From assembly GCA_003049485.1 (NCBI GenBank), contig PYST01000240.1:1-59945 (forward strand): a stretch of DNA of 59,945 nt, written 5' to 3'. Source of the DNA: Ophioceras dolichostomum (taxonomy: Eukaryota; Ascomycota; Sordariomycetes; Magnaporthales; Ophioceraceae). A model generated the notes under the pieces. It had not been told where the DNA came from. It saw only the letters and a list, made by a program, of their open reading frames with translations, and made no database searches. The translations under genes and the position numbers were made by a program. This document shows positions 35,243-46,573 of the stretch, piece after piece. Position 1 is the first letter of the stretch, and every line of letters starts with the position of its first letter.

Positions 35243-35252
35243 GTATCATATT
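34440..35252. other. Intergenic with trinucleotide repeats
   Basis: This is the 3' flank of the lipase gene. A plus-strand frame at 34443-34730 is Gly/Asp-rich low complexity with no start context. A run of CGT/GTC triplets lies at about 35212-35241, next to the 3' end of the SDR gene. Confidence 0.45.
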
Positions 35253-36384
35253 CTACAGGTACGGCTTCACTTGCTCCTCCGTCCACTCCCAAAACTTCAG
35301 GCCGATCCCGGTTCCGCCTTCGGACTCGGGCTTCGTGGCGGCGAGAAGATCGTCCCTGACAGGCTCGAAGCGGCCCCAAGGTTGGACTTCACCGTGAATA
35401 TGGTCAGCATCGGCCCATGTCGCGAGAACGAGCCAACGGGGAATAGATAGGTGTGTGAATGTGACTTACCCCAAGCACCCGACTTCTCGATCCCCACATC
35501 CGGGCTCAGCCCACAGAACAGCTCCGTGTACGCCCCGTTGATGGGCGGGTACGTGATGCGGTGGACCATGAACCTCTCCAGCGCGTTCCGGTGCCTCGCC
35601 AGGTCGGTCGTCAGGTTCCCCGGGTTCGCCGCGACGCTCACGACGCCGGCGGCCTTGTATCGGCCGGCGAACTCGCACGAGTGCAGGTAGTTCCCCGCCT
35701 TGCTGACGCCGTACTTGTAGCTCGCGGAGCGGTCGGCGTGGTAGTCGAGGTTGGACAGGTCGACGCCTCCGGGGCGGTGGCTCAGCATCTCGGTCGCGGA
35801 AGAGGCCACCCAGACGACGCGGACGGTGCCTGCGGGGGTAGAAGCAGAAGAGGCGGTGGATATCAGGAGGGGGGTCAGGAGCTTGGTGAAGAGGAAGGTG
35901 CCGACGTTGTTGGTGCCCAGCTGCAGTTCGTAGCCCTGGGCTGTCTTGGAGCCCTGCGGAGGCGTCATGACGCCGGCGTTGTTGAACAGGACGTGCAGCT
36001 GCTCCTCCTTGCCGAGGAACTCCTGGACCGACGCCTTGATCGTCGTGAGGTCCGAGAGGTCCAGCTTCAGGAACACCAGCTCGCCGTTCTTCACGTCCGG
36101 GTGGGCGGCCCTGATCGACGCGATGGCGTCCTTCGCCTTCTCCTCGGACCGGGCCGCGATGTAGACCTTGGCGTTTTTGGCGTAGAGGATCTGTGCCAGC
36201 TCCTTGCCGATGCCCGTGTTGGAGCCCGTCACGATGTAGACCTGTGTAGCACATATTAGAGTTCCCGCGTAAGTCGTGGAGATACAATACTCAACTCCCA
36301 GGGGACGGGGTCGGCACCGAAACCAACCTTTCCGGACAAGTCGCCCAGGTTAGCCTCCGTGAAGCCAGGCTTCGGCGGGAACAT
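35253..36384 (-). CDS. Short-chain dehydrogenase/reductase
   Basis: Three exons (36384-36328, 36241-35470, 35386-35253) give 320 residues, with donors GTTGGT and GTAAGT. The short first exon encodes MFPPKPGFTEANLGDLSGK, the usual beginning of this fungal retinol-dehydrogenase-like SDR group. The cofactor loop TGSNTGIG lies at 24-31 and NNAG at about 106-109. The catalytic Ser is in VASSA (about 167) and Tyr196/Lys200 are in YGVSK. The C-terminus (WGRFEPVRDDLLAA, then GLKFWEWTEEQVKPYL) is also typical. It is an NAD(P)-dependent oxidoreductase of unknown substrate, probably cytosolic. Confidence 0.92.
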
Positions 36385-37566
36385 CGCCGTTAGTTGCCTC
36401 CGGGCATTTGCGAACATTTTTGCGAGTCCGTCTGATTCGATTTTCGGTTCGCAGGTTGCAGGCAGGTCGGCAGGTGCCTTTCCTTCTTCCTTCTGTCACA
36501 GAACACAGAAATCTACTGCAAAGTTGAAGGCGTGAGGGACAGACTCGGCTATCTAAATACCGAACTGTCAAGCGATTGTCAGGAGACTGGACTCGTCATC
36601 GTTCAAGCTTTTCAACCACCTACCTTTATCTTCGACAGGTCCATCCCGACTCCCAAAGTGGGTGGAACCCCTCGGGCCCGGCCCTGGTGCCCAGTGCCCC
36701 CCCAAGCAACGGGCGGGGCGCACTCACAGGGGGCAGGCATGGTGGAGGGGGGACGTCAATGGGATGGGAATAAACATCCCTCCGTATGCAAGTTGATGAT
36801 GTTGGCATGGGTACGCGGGTACCATTGCATGCCTCGGCTCCAGAACTGCCCGCGCAAAGTGCCGTAGGTAGGGTGGAAAGTTGATCGAATAGCAGGCAGG
36901 CAGGGTAGCTCCGGCCAGTAACGAGTACGAGGACTCATCAGACCACATGCAGCCGCACGGTTCCGCGTCTAAACTCCGCCCGATAGGTGTCGAATCAGGT
37001 CTAGTGCGATGGAGATAGCGGTATCATCAGGTGCCCGACATGCCGACACGCATCGATGATGTACCATTGGAGGGTTTCCACATCGGCACCACGAGCACTG
37101 ACGAATGCTCATGATTGTTGAGGAGAATGGGACGCAGCTCGGTTTCGATCCCGGGGCGGCAGTTCGCCGCCGTGTCATCAATAGTGCGGAGGCCGGAATG
37201 AGTTCACTAAGATCCGTTCCACCACTGCCGGAAGGGAGCGCTGCAAATCTGCAATGCATGTCAGCTTTCGGCCCCGCCCCGCCGAAGGATTTAAGCACTG
37301 GAGCACTGCGACGGGCGGGCTAGCCCGAGCAACCCAGCATGCTAAAAATCTGGGCAAAGTCTGGGCAAATCTGGGATCCCTGCCTGAGATATAATATGGT
37401 AACACACCAAGGACTAGAGGCGACAGCAGGCGGCAGGCAGTACAATGTCCTGTCACGAAGCGCTAGGGAGGCTTTCATTCATGCCTTGCTTATGTCTTAT
37501 TGACCCCTCCGGCTGGTCTTCTCCGTAACTCCTAACTAAAGTACGAGGTAGGTAGGCAGGAACCTA
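36385..37566. other. Intergenic, no gene recognised
   Basis: This stretch contains the upstream region of the SDR gene and the 3' flank of the decarboxylase gene. The open frames are short and unassigned. Confidence 0.45.
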
Positions 37567-39185
37567 CTACTCCGTGATCTGCAGACCCAACTTCCTCGGC
37601 AGCGTCCCCTCAGTCGTCCTAAACGCCTCATCCATCAGCTTCAGCCCTAGCTCGAGCTCCTCCTCCGAGATGGTGATCGGCGGCGCGATCCTGAACACTC
37701 CTCCGAACGACGGCATGGTCGACAGGTTCGCCAGCACGCCCAGCTCCATCATGCGCGCCGATATGCGCGCCCCCAGCTCCGGCGCGGGCGACCTGTCCGC
37801 GTCCGCGTCGCGCACGATCTCCACGCCGGCCATCAGGCCCCTCCCCCGCACGTCGCCGATGCATCCGTACCGGCTCTTGAGCTGCCCCAGCCCCTCCTGC
37901 AGCCTCAGTCCCATGCGGCGCGACTGCTCGACCAGCCTGTCGCGCAGCACGATCTGCAGCACCTTGGAGCCCACGGCCGCGGGCAGCGGGTCGTTGATGT
38001 GCGTCGTGTAGAACAGGTAACCCTTTTCGCGCGACTCCTTCGCGATGCGCTCGCTGGTCACGACCGCGCTGAGCGGGAGGCCGTTGCCCAGCGTCTTGCT
38101 GAGCGTCAAGATGTCGGGCACGACGCCGCCGTTGGTAGGGTGCTGGAATGCGAACATGTCGCCGCAGCGGCCCAGGGCGGTCTGCGCCTCGTCGACGATG
38201 AGCAGCATGCCGCGCTTCTCGCAGTGTGTCTTCATGGCGCGCAGGTAGCCGTCGGGCAGCTCGTGCATGCCACCGGAGGAGAGGATCGGCTCGAGGATCA
38301 CAGCCGCGAGGTTGCCGGACGAGGCGGCGTCGATCATGGACCAGCCGTAGTCCAGCTCCGTCTGCCAGTCGTACGAGCCGTCCGCGTGCCGGAAGATGGA
38401 GCGGTACGCGTTTGGCGCTGGGAGCACGAAGTTGCCGGGGATCTGGTGGTCGTCGGATGGTCATGCCATCTCTAGTTAGCTTGAGTACGAATATGTAACA
38501 ATGGGGCTGGGGCTGCGTTGTGCTGGGTTGTGCTGGGTTGGGTTGGGTTGGATTGTTTCTGGTTGTCTCCATGTGAATGTGAACGAACACGCGTATGCCG
38601 TATGGAGGGCTAGAAAGAGTGTGACTGGCGGTGGTGTTGCAGGAAGGAGGAGGAGCGAAGAACAAAAAGGAGCGGCCCGAAAATGTAACCCACCATCGGT
38701 CCGTGGCCCTTCCTGCCGGAGTGGTACTGGGCTCCGAGCGACTGGCCCGTCATCCCATGCCAGCTCGTGCTGAGCCCCACAATCTCCCACTTCCCGGTCA
38801 CGACCTTGGCCAGCTTGATGGCCGCCTCGTTGCTCTCGCTCCCCGTGCTGAGGAAGAAGGACCGCTCCAGGCCCGTGGGCAGGCAGCGCTTGAGCTGCGT
38901 CGCGAGCCCGATCACGGGAGGGCTGATCATGCCGCTGAAGAGGTGGTCCAGGTGCCTCGCGTGCTGCGAGATCACCTCGACCACCTCCGGGTTGCCGTGT
39001 CCCACGAGGCACGACATCTGGCCCGAGGTCCAGTCCAGGATCCGGTGGCCCGCCGCCGTGTAGATGAAGACGCCCTCGGCCCGCGTGATGATCTCGTCGC
39101 AGAACGTGGGGCCGAAGTGCAGCAGCGCCGAGTCGGCCTCGCGCTGGAGCGAGTTGGCGTCGACGAACTCGTATGGGCCCGCCAT
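37567..39185 (-). CDS. 2,2-dialkylglycine decarboxylase-like class III aminotransferase
   Basis: Two exons (39185-38694 and 38442-37567; 251-nt intron, GTGGGT...CAG) give 455 residues. This is a PLP-dependent class III aminotransferase. The PLP lysine is in LTLSKTLGNGLPLSAVV (about Lys280), and the pyridine-N aspartate is in LLIVDEAQTALGRCG (about 248). The stretch GYLFYTTHINDPLPAAVGSK and the ending GVFRIAPPITISEEE closely follow bacterial 2,2-dialkylglycine decarboxylase as I know it, more than 4-aminobutyrate aminotransferase. That enzyme decarboxylates dialkylglycines such as 2-aminoisobutyrate or isovaline and then transaminates pyruvate. In a fungus this could serve turnover of the unusual residues of peptaibols. 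The substrate is inferred. Confidence 0.85.
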
Positions 39186-40645
39186 TGTGTGTATTTGGCG
39201 TCCTGCTTGCGTGCTCCCGCGGCGTCGTATCTGTTCCGGATATTTCCTCAGGTGATGGCAGTCCTCCGTCCTTTTTATTGCTATCTTGTTGTAATTGCGA
39301 GAAGACACTGCTCAGGAACTAATTTCTGCTGTCAGTAATTGTGTGCGACGACCGCTTTTATATGGTGTCCCTGGCCGTTTATCCCGGCTTACCGAGAGGG
39401 CGGTTCGCCGGTGTTTGCTTGGTCACCAACTTTTCGACCCGTAGAAGGATCGTCGTGAGCGAGCGTGAGCGAGAGCGGGAGCAAGAGTGAGCCAACAACA
39501 GACGGCCAGCCAGCCGGGCACTAGCCGAAAAAAAAAGTCCAAGATCCTCAATTCGGATGTTGCAGCCTGGAAGGCCGGATCTTTGTGCCCTATTTGTTCT
39601 CTTCTTAATAAACTGACGATATGGGACTTTGTCTGGTATCTATCAATAGGTATGTTTTCCGTCGGAGAGGTCAACTTACATGGAGGTGGTCCCCTCTCCC
39701 CCATTTTACTCCGCACCAGCGGCGACTCCGATTGACAATCGAAGAAGGCACAGTTATCGGGCCTCGGAGTCTAACGGCCTGGAACCTTTCACGTCAAGCG
39801 CGCTTCCCGAAAAGTAAGTCGCATATGTCGGAATGAATGAAATTGGCGTTGGTCCTACAGCTGTGCGGCGATGGTGAAGGTGGGAAGCGAGGATCGTGAC
39901 CGGGGCCAGCATTCCTGTCACAAGAAGCTTACGACGTGACAGCTTGCTAGGTACGAGGAAGCTGGCTTGTGATGGCGTGCTAAAAGCTTAAGAGACAGCA
40001 ATTGGGCTCAGGCTGCTCACCCATCTGTGTCCTATTCAAGTTGAGCATCCATCACCAGGCTGAAGCTCAGTCACCGCTTTGATGATGATATCCCTTCATG
40101 ACCCAGAAAGCGGCGTGCAAGGAATGACTTTATCCACTGTTTCTCGAAGCCACCGGACGGCGCCAAGGTGGGTGGCATCCTGGGCGTGTGGCCGGAGTGT
40201 GTCGAGGAACCAGCGTACTTTACGCGATCCGCATACGGGAATTCGAGCAACAGAGCCGAGAGGACACTTGTGGTACCGGTAAAGGGCCAGACGATGACCG
40301 CTGGAGCAGTGGCGTCCAGGCCGGCGGATCTGCCAGTCGAGGGCCGCTTGGATATGAAGCGTTTGCACCAGTGGCAGTCGTGGACGCTGCAGGAAGAGCC
40401 AGAGCGGAAGATGAGTACCTTTCGAGCCGCTGTATATATTTCGTGCTGTCCTCAAGGCATATACATAGGTACCTATGCTTCCGACCAGCTGTGCTTCGTT
40501 CGAATGTCTCGAATGCTAGTCACACACCACATTAGGCGAATAGGGGATAGCTTAGCTCAACAGAAGCTTCGCATCCTTCTGCCGAAGCGCACACACGCCG
40601 AGCTTGTTACAGAATATCGATGGAAGAACTGCTATGGCGCCAGCC
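39186..40645. other. Intergenic, no gene recognised
   Basis: A TATA-like element (ttttatatgg, about 39356) sits about 170 bp upstream of the decarboxylase start. The remainder holds only short unassigned open frames. Confidence 0.45.
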
Positions 40646-41503
40646 CTAGCCTGTCCGGAGAATCCCACCTCTCCCAGATGTATCACACAATTGACCCGGC
40701 AGCCCCTGAAACTCGGCATCGAGCTCCTCGGCACTAGCCGGCCTCGAGGCGCTGTCAAAGTCGATCAGGGTCGCGCGGCCGTACTGCACAAGAAAGTTGT
40801 GCTTGTTGGTATCACAGTGCCTGATCCCCAGCGCGTGCAACTTCTGCAGGGCGCTCTGGCATAACGGCAAGTCCTCCGCTGTGGCATGGCTGCAGCAGCC
40901 CGATGCGGGCCCCGACGAGGGCGGCCCTTCCCCGCCGCCGACGCGCGCCATGATGAATCCGATGACCCTTCTCTGCTCGGAAAGGTGGCCGAGGAACGCC
41001 GGGCCGATGTCGTGGCCCTCTATCCACGCGTACGCCGCCGTCTCCGCCCCCAGATAGCCTACTTCCCATGGGAACCTGGCGAATTTTGCGACGACGACGG
41101 CGGGGCCGAGACGAGGACAGGTTGCTTCGTAGACGTTGGACCGGAGCTTGCGTCCCATTTGCAGCTCAAGGTGGTCGACCTGAACAGGGTGCCACAGTTT
41201 GGTGATGCCTGGGAGCTGCTCTTTTTTCACGCTCTCGACATATGGCAGCCCGGTGGCGGGATCGCGGGAGATGGTGGCGGTGTTCCAATCGCCAGCGGGA
41301 AGGGGTGGCAGCAGAGAGATCAGAGTAGGCGCGAAGCACATGTCGTCTGGGTCATACAAGCCGCCCGAAATCGTGATGTACTTGACGAACTTATCGTCAA
41401 CGAGGAGGCGGAATTCGCTATCCACATCCGAGTCTGGTTCAACGCTCGCCTGGAGCAGCTTGATGCTGGGACTGTGGTGCTTCATGTCGACGACTTCAGG
41501 CAT
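40646..41503 (-). CDS. Kinase-fold (aminoglycoside/protein-kinase-like) protein
   Basis: A single-exon gene from ATG 41503 encodes 285 residues. The N-terminal half (LELQMGRKLRSNVYEATC, then PAVVVAKFARFPWE) corresponds to a glycine-poor N-lobe with a beta-3 lysine (VAKF). The catalytic loop is LHALGIRHCDTNKHNFLV and the metal-binding segment is TLIDFDSA, in place of DFG. This is the degenerate kinase-like family common in filamentous fungi, often without known function. The HxD Asp and the following Asn are kept, so phosphotransfer is possible. The start and the open frame without introns are clear. Confidence 0.75.
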   Translation of the reverse strand: MPEVVDMKHHSPSIKLLQASVEPDSDVDSEFRLLVDDKFVKYITISGGLYDPDDMCFAPTLISLLPPLPAGDWNTATISRDPATGLPYVESVKKEQLPGITKLWHPVQVDHLELQMGRKLRSNVYEATCPRLGPAVVVAKFARFPWEVGYLGAETAAYAWIEGHDIGPAFLGHLSEQRRVIGFIMARVGGGEGPPSSGPASGCCSHATAEDLPLCQSALQKLHALGIRHCDTNKHNFLVQYGRATLIDFDSASRPASAEELDAEFQGLPGQLCDTSGRGGILRTG

Positions 41504-42512
41504 GGCGAATCAAGTCGTCAGGCTGCGCGGCGAAATCTGTATCTGGATGGGAAAACTTGACCGGTTGGTGTGGGGGCTAAGGTGATGTTCTAGAAGTAGG
41601 TGCCTTCTTCGTTGGAGGACATGGTTTTGTATTAGGCGACGGATTTCGCAATTTTGTAGCGTCTCGAACTAGTATTATCATGGGTGTTTCCAGAAGCGGC
41701 CACTACCTTGTATGGCCTTGTTCAGGAGGTTGGGGGCAACTGGTGGGTGTTTATTAGGTGGCGTCTTCCTGAGTAGCGAGCGCTACCAGGCTGGTTAATG
41801 CCAGCTCAGCGCCTGGGTCTTCCCCATTACACCGCGGTACACCGCGATATCCCTGTCAAGATACCCAAGCAGAAATCGTACACCATTTTCCGTTCCACAA
41901 ATGCGTATTTTCTTGCGAACTGACGCGACATTACTGTGTCCCAACGTCTAGGCCATGCGAGTAAAATCCGCACCCGCAGGATTCTTTGACCGGTCACCTG
42001 GAATCGCGTCCCCGACCTCTATGGTCTCTGCCCGTGACGGGAACTGCGTCTGCTTCCTGGAGTCCTCCTCTGAGAAGGAATGTGTATAAATAAAAGTCCT
42101 GCCTGGATCATCTCGACGCAACATAGAGCTGGGTGTCCCATCGGCCTTTGAAGCAACGCCTCCCACATCGTTGTCCCTAGCAACAGCTGCGCAGCGTAAA
42201 ACCCCTGCTCTTCCTGACCTTGAGTGTTCCTCAGCTCCTACCAACCTGCCTGCTTGTCCCCACGCTCCTACGCTAAGGCGCTCCGACCCCATGGTCTCTC
42301 ATCGGGTATATCGCTGCCTCCTTCGCGCCTGACGATTTTACATAGAGAGGTCAGTTCATGACGGATATAGGAGAAGAACATAGGTTGAAGAAGGGGAAGG
42401 GGCGGAAAGGGTAATGGGCTGTTTCTTTGGCCAGTCGCTTTTTGTCTCGTGTTATCTTGTAGTATATCGTGTCTTTCTAAGGAACCGTGCATACCTGTAT
42501 TCCGTAGATAGT
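41504..42512. other. Intergenic, no gene recognised
   Basis: This lies between the start of the kinase-like gene and the end of the F-box gene. A minus-strand frame at 41948-42292 has no recognisable motif. Confidence 0.4.
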
Positions 42513-43514
42513 TTAGACAGGTTGATTCTTGTCATCCTGGATTTCGCCGCACTTGGCAAGATGCTCTTCGAATGAGGCAGGCGAGAAAAGCATCCTCCTA
42601 TGGCACGGCCGACGGCTGGACTTCGCGCACCCGTCGCAATGAAAACCGCGTTCCACCTGCCGCGAGGCCATGTCAAGCCAAGGGACACGGGCAATCGCTA
42701 CAAAACGATGCGGGTTCCCTGACCGTCCGTCGAAGTGACCAGGGGCGGGCGGGCGTCGTGGGTAACGATTGCCACCGCTAGATTGCTGCTCGGCCAGCCT
42801 AGCGTTGTAGGCTTCAAGGCGTTGGGCCTGCTCCCGCGAGACACGTACCGCCATGGCATCTAACGATCCATGCAAGCTTATGCCAGCGAGGCGGGCGTGC
42901 TCGTAGTCGGCCAAGGTGACGCCCGATGCGACTTTCTTCCTGTTTGGCGAATACGCCCCGGGGACGACCGTCATGTGAGGGAGACGTTTAACTTCGCGGC
43001 GATTCAGGCCGAATTTCCGGCGGGCCTGGGAGGGCGTCAGGGGCAGAAAGGCTTCGTCCTGCGACAGACAGAGGAAGCAAACTCGCTTGCAGGTGAAGAG
43101 GTAGAGGTAGCCGCCAAAGTTTCCGCACTTTTCGCAAGGGGCCGTACACAAGCTGTTATGAAGGGCCTTGCAGGTGATCAAGGGCCCGGTGCCGATGGCC
43201 AGGATGCCCTGGAGTGCGTTTGGTGCGTGTTTGGTGATGTCCCTATATTCTGGCAAGGCATCAACGAGGCCAGTGGCGCGTCGATTGACAAGGCCAAAGT
43301 GAGCGAGCGAGCGGACGTCAAGCTTGACGAGAATCTCGAGGAGAAGCTCCAAGGGAAAGACATCGAGCGCGCCGGCAGATTCCACGGGTTCTTGACGGAG
43401 CGGGTTGTTAGGAAGCTGTCTAGGTTTCGGCAAATTATCGTCCGGCGTGTTGGCCTTGAATCGCCTTTCCGCCACCGTGAGGCCCTCCCATCTCGCTGGA
43501 GACGCGGCCGCCAT
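42513..43514 (-). CDS. F-box protein with zinc-binding clusters
   Basis: A single-exon gene of 333 residues. The first ATG of the frame is at 43514; the longer frame upstream has no ATG. The F-box is at about residues 50-90 (LDVFPLELLLEILVKLDVRS). It is followed by the Cys-rich cluster CEKCGNFGGYLYLFTCKRVC with FLCL. A second set of Cys/His residues lies near the C-terminus (HCDGC, CHRR, HLAKC). This layout is common among fungal F-box proteins, which recruit substrates to SCF ubiquitin ligases. The substrate is unknown. A large minisatellite begins 150 bp upstream of the start and must lie within the promoter region. Confidence 0.85.
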   Translation of the reverse strand: MAAASPARWEGLTVAERRFKANTPDDNLPKPRQLPNNPLRQEPVESAGALDVFPLELLLEILVKLDVRSLAHFGLVNRRATGLVDALPEYRDITKHAPNALQGILAIGTGPLITCKALHNSLCTAPCEKCGNFGGYLYLFTCKRVCFLCLSQDEAFLPLTPSQARRKFGLNRREVKRLPHMTVVPGAYSPNRKKVASGVTLADYEHARLAGISLHGSLDAMAVRVSREQAQRLEAYNARLAEQQSSGGNRYPRRPPAPGHFDGRSGNPHRFVAIARVPWLDMASRQVERGFHCDGCAKSSRRPCHRRMLFSPASFEEHLAKCGEIQDDKNQPV

Positions 43515-43664
43515 TGCCGAGAGAAAATGCCTGGGACCAGGCACAGACAGCTCGCTGGGGATTGATGCTTGCGTCCCTCGGTAGCTCAGGTACCTAACCA
43601 ACGCACACCACGCATTGGTGGAGCGGCAGTGCGCTCCTGGCTTGGTCTGGGCAGGCAATTAGTT

Positions 43665-44511
43665 GGTACTTGAGGAAAGGTGGTACTTGAGGAAAGGTGG
43701 TACTTGAGGAAAGGTGGTACTTGAGGAAAGGTGGTACTTGAGGAAAGGTGGTACTTGAGGAAAGGTGGTACTTGAGGAAAGGTGGTACTTGAGGAAAGGT
43801 GGTACTTGAGGAAAGGTGGTACTTGAGGAAAGGTGGTACTTGAGGAAAGGTGGTACTTGAGGAAAGGTGGTACTTGAGGAAAGGTGGTACTTGAGGAAAG
43901 GTGGTACTTGAGGAAAGGTGGTACTTGAGGAAAGGTGGTACTTGAGGAAAGGTGGTACTTGAGGAAAGGTGGTACTTGAGGAAAGGTGGTACTTGAGGAA
44001 AGGTGGTACTTGAGGAAAGGTGGTACTTGAGGAAAGGTGGTACTTGAGGAAAGGTGGTACTTGAGGAAAGGTGGTACTTGAGGAAAGGTGGTACTTGAGG
44101 AAAGGTGGTACTTGAGGAAAGGTGGTACTTGAGGAAAGGTGGTACTTGAGGAAAGGTGGTACTTGAGGAAAGGTGGTACTTGAGGAAAGGTGGTACTTGA
44201 GGAAAGGTGGTACTTGAGGAAAGGTGGTACTTGAGGAAAGGTGGTACTTGAGGAAAGGTGGTACTTGAGGAAAGGTGGTACTTGAGGAAAGGTGGTACTT
44301 GAGGAAAGGTGGTACTTGAGGAAAGGTGGTACTTGAGGAAAGGTGGTACTTGAGGAAAGGTGGTACTTGAGGAAAGGTGGTACTTGAGGAAAGGTGGTAC
44401 TTGAGGAAAGGTGGTACTTGAGGAAAGGTGGTACTTGAGGAAAGGTGGTACTTGAGGAAAGGTGGTACTTGAGGAAAGGTGGTACTTGAGGAAAGGTGGT
44501 ACTTGAGGAAA
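43665..44511. repeat. 17-bp minisatellite, about 49.8 perfect copies
   Basis: The unit ggtacttgaggaaaggt is repeated head-to-tail over 847 bp, which equals 49 full units plus 14 bases. I saw no variant unit. Because 17 is not a multiple of three, the array is open in long frames on the minus strand (a 17-residue repeat with KYHLSSSTTFPQVP), which is a side effect and not a protein gene. Confidence 0.95.
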
Positions 44512-45814
44512 TCAACTTTGTCGGTAGGGACCTAGAAATACGTGTAGGCACCCAATGTAAGTAGGTACCTTGGGAAAATCCCAAGTCTGGTGCAGAGGTT
44601 GGGTGTATGATGCTGGTCGGTTCGTCAAAGATTAGAAACAACGTTGTACTATCCTTCAGCATGAGTGCGAACCTTGAGTTCACATTTTGAGCCTCAGGCA
44701 GCTCTGGAATGTGATTCGTCACTTCCCCCATAACACACACAGTCACACATTTCCATAACGGAAACTCCGCGAACATCCCTACACCTCACTATCTCTCTAT
44801 CCGCTATGTAACAAACTATACGGTGCTTCAGAGCGAGCTATCCGTCCACTGACGAGATGAGCGGCAGGCAATCCCTGGCGCAAAGTAAAACCGGGAGCAA
44901 TAGATGGACCGGAAGGCTGGAGGGTCGCCACGCCCAAGAGCCAAGAGCAGGACGAACCCAGAACGACAACAAAGGTTCACTGTCGGACGTCGGGAGGGTA
45001 ACCCGCATATCGTGAGCCTTGGCCACTCGTTCCACCTAATAATCAAGTTGCTAGGATAGAAGTATCGCCTTCAGTCAGTTGGGCCCCCCTTCCTCCAATG
45101 GAATGAGGGACGAGGATGTTCAATAGGTACCGAATATGGAACGCGGAGAGAAGCTAGATGGCACTTAGATGCGACTTTGGAGAGACTTGTACCTGTTCTG
45201 GCTGCCTGCCCTCCATTGTCGTTCTGGCTTTGAGGAGGAGCGCAATGGAAAGCGCTGTGGGCTCAATCCGCCTCTAGGTGGTTGGTACAACGGCAGAAGA
45301 AGGCCGCATGTTGAATTTCGGTTGAAGAATGAGAGACTGACAGCCCGTTCAAACCATTTATTACTCGCAGTGGTAAGAACTAGAGGGGAATTTCTGGATA
45401 TCTACCTAGATAGGTAAAGGGTGAAGAGATGTCTAGATGTACTTGTGCGTTCTTCCATGTCTCGGCCCGAACACGCAGCTAGCGATCAACCAAACGCCTG
45501 GAAGTCGAGAAGGATGGCGATGTTGAGAGAATTGCTCAAAAGAACCCTCTTTCCAAGGACTCGCGGCCGTGCTGCGCTAGTACAGCCCAAACAGCAGAAA
45601 ACGAGGAAGTGATGATTGGTGTAGTTCGGGGTAGAGACCTGTATGTACCCAGCTCCGAGCCCTGAGCACACATTTTCCTTCCGATCCATGCCAGTGCCCG
45701 CCCTGCCCTACCCTGATCCATGATCCTCCGGCGCTATCCATCACGATCTCCATAGCCACCAGTCCCAGTCCCTACGAGCCGGTCTCGCCTTGGTCTAGTC
45801 AGTCGAGCGAGCAG
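44512..45814. other. Intergenic, no gene recognised
   Basis: The open frames are short and without family motifs. The right end is the 3' flank of the Gag-like gene. Confidence 0.45.
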
Positions 45815-46573
45815 TCAGTGCGGCTGGGCTTGATAGCGCAGCAGATCCCGCGCCATGTAAAGCAGACTAGACAGGGCGTGGAAGTCCACAGGCTCGGCAC
45901 CTCCATTGCCGAGGTTGACTCTCCACCGTCTCTCCCACTCAGTCCGCACATTTTCGTATTCCGGCGGCAGACGGCGGAGAATGCTGCTGCACATGGCCTC
46001 CTCCGTGTAGGGATCTTGCGCGAGCCTGAGACCGTGGTAGATATCACGGTGCTTGTCGAGGTACTGCTCCATGGAGCCGGCGAACTGAAGACGCTCAAGC
46101 TCCCAGAGGAGATGGAGTCGGGCTTGGGTCTCCCCCGTGACCTTGTACGTGGCCGAGAGGTGATCCATCGCGGCTCGGACGTTGGTGAGCGCGTCGGGCG
46201 CCGTCGCCTCCAGCTCGCCGAGGATGGAGGCGCTGAGAGTCTTGTAGAGCAGCGCGGAAGCCTTGCCGAGGCGGTGCTGCTGGCTTCTCCACTCGTCGAC
46301 GGCGTCGGCGTGAGAAATCGCGCTCAGCTCCGGATCCATCACGGCGCCGTCGGCGATGGCCGCAGCCGAACGCGTGGGCGCTCCGTTGTGGATGTAGTAG
46401 AGGTGATCCTCAAACACTGGGCGCTTCTCGATGATCTTCTCGGTGCCGTCTAAGAGAGTCCAGACGCGCTTGATCCGGGCCTCTCGCTCAACGAAGCGAC
46501 GCCACGTCAGGTAGTTCGTCTCTCCTTGGAGGACGACCACCTCGCCGATGGTCTTGACCTCGACACCAGGCAT
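45815..46573 (-). CDS. Stand-alone copia-type Gag-like protein
   Basis: A single-exon gene of 252 residues from ATG 46573. The order of features follows the Gag polyprotein of Ty1/copia elements. It starts with a QGETNYLTWRRFVEREA segment (copia N-terminal Gag motif). A helical UBN2-type capsid core follows, with RAAMDHLSATYKV, LHLLWELERLQFAGS and SSILRRLPPEYENVRTEW. The zinc knuckle, protease, integrase and reverse transcriptase are absent, and I found no LTRs around it. The frame has no stops. It is either a young deleted element or a captured Gag used by the host. Confidence 0.7.
   Translation of the reverse strand: MPGVEVKTIGEVVVLQGETNYLTWRRFVEREARIKRVWTLLDGTEKIIEKRPVFEDHLYYIHNGAPTRSAAAIADGAVMDPELSAISHADAVDEWRSQQHRLGKASALLYKTLSASILGELEATAPDALTNVRAAMDHLSATYKVTGETQARLHLLWELERLQFAGSMEQYLDKHRDIYHGLRLAQDPYTEEAMCSSILRRLPPEYENVRTEWERRWRVNLGNGGAEPVDFHALSSLLYMARDLLRYQAQPH

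Noticed and set aside
38631..39338. A 235-codon plus-strand frame
   Set aside because: Antisense to the decarboxylase first exon.
43665..44511. Could the repeat array be a CRISPR?
   Set aside because: Units are contiguous without spacers, and the genome is fungal.
43586..44776. A 396-codon minus-strand open frame with a 17-residue repeat
   Set aside because: It is the translation of a 17-bp minisatellite, open only because the unit has no stop in those frames.
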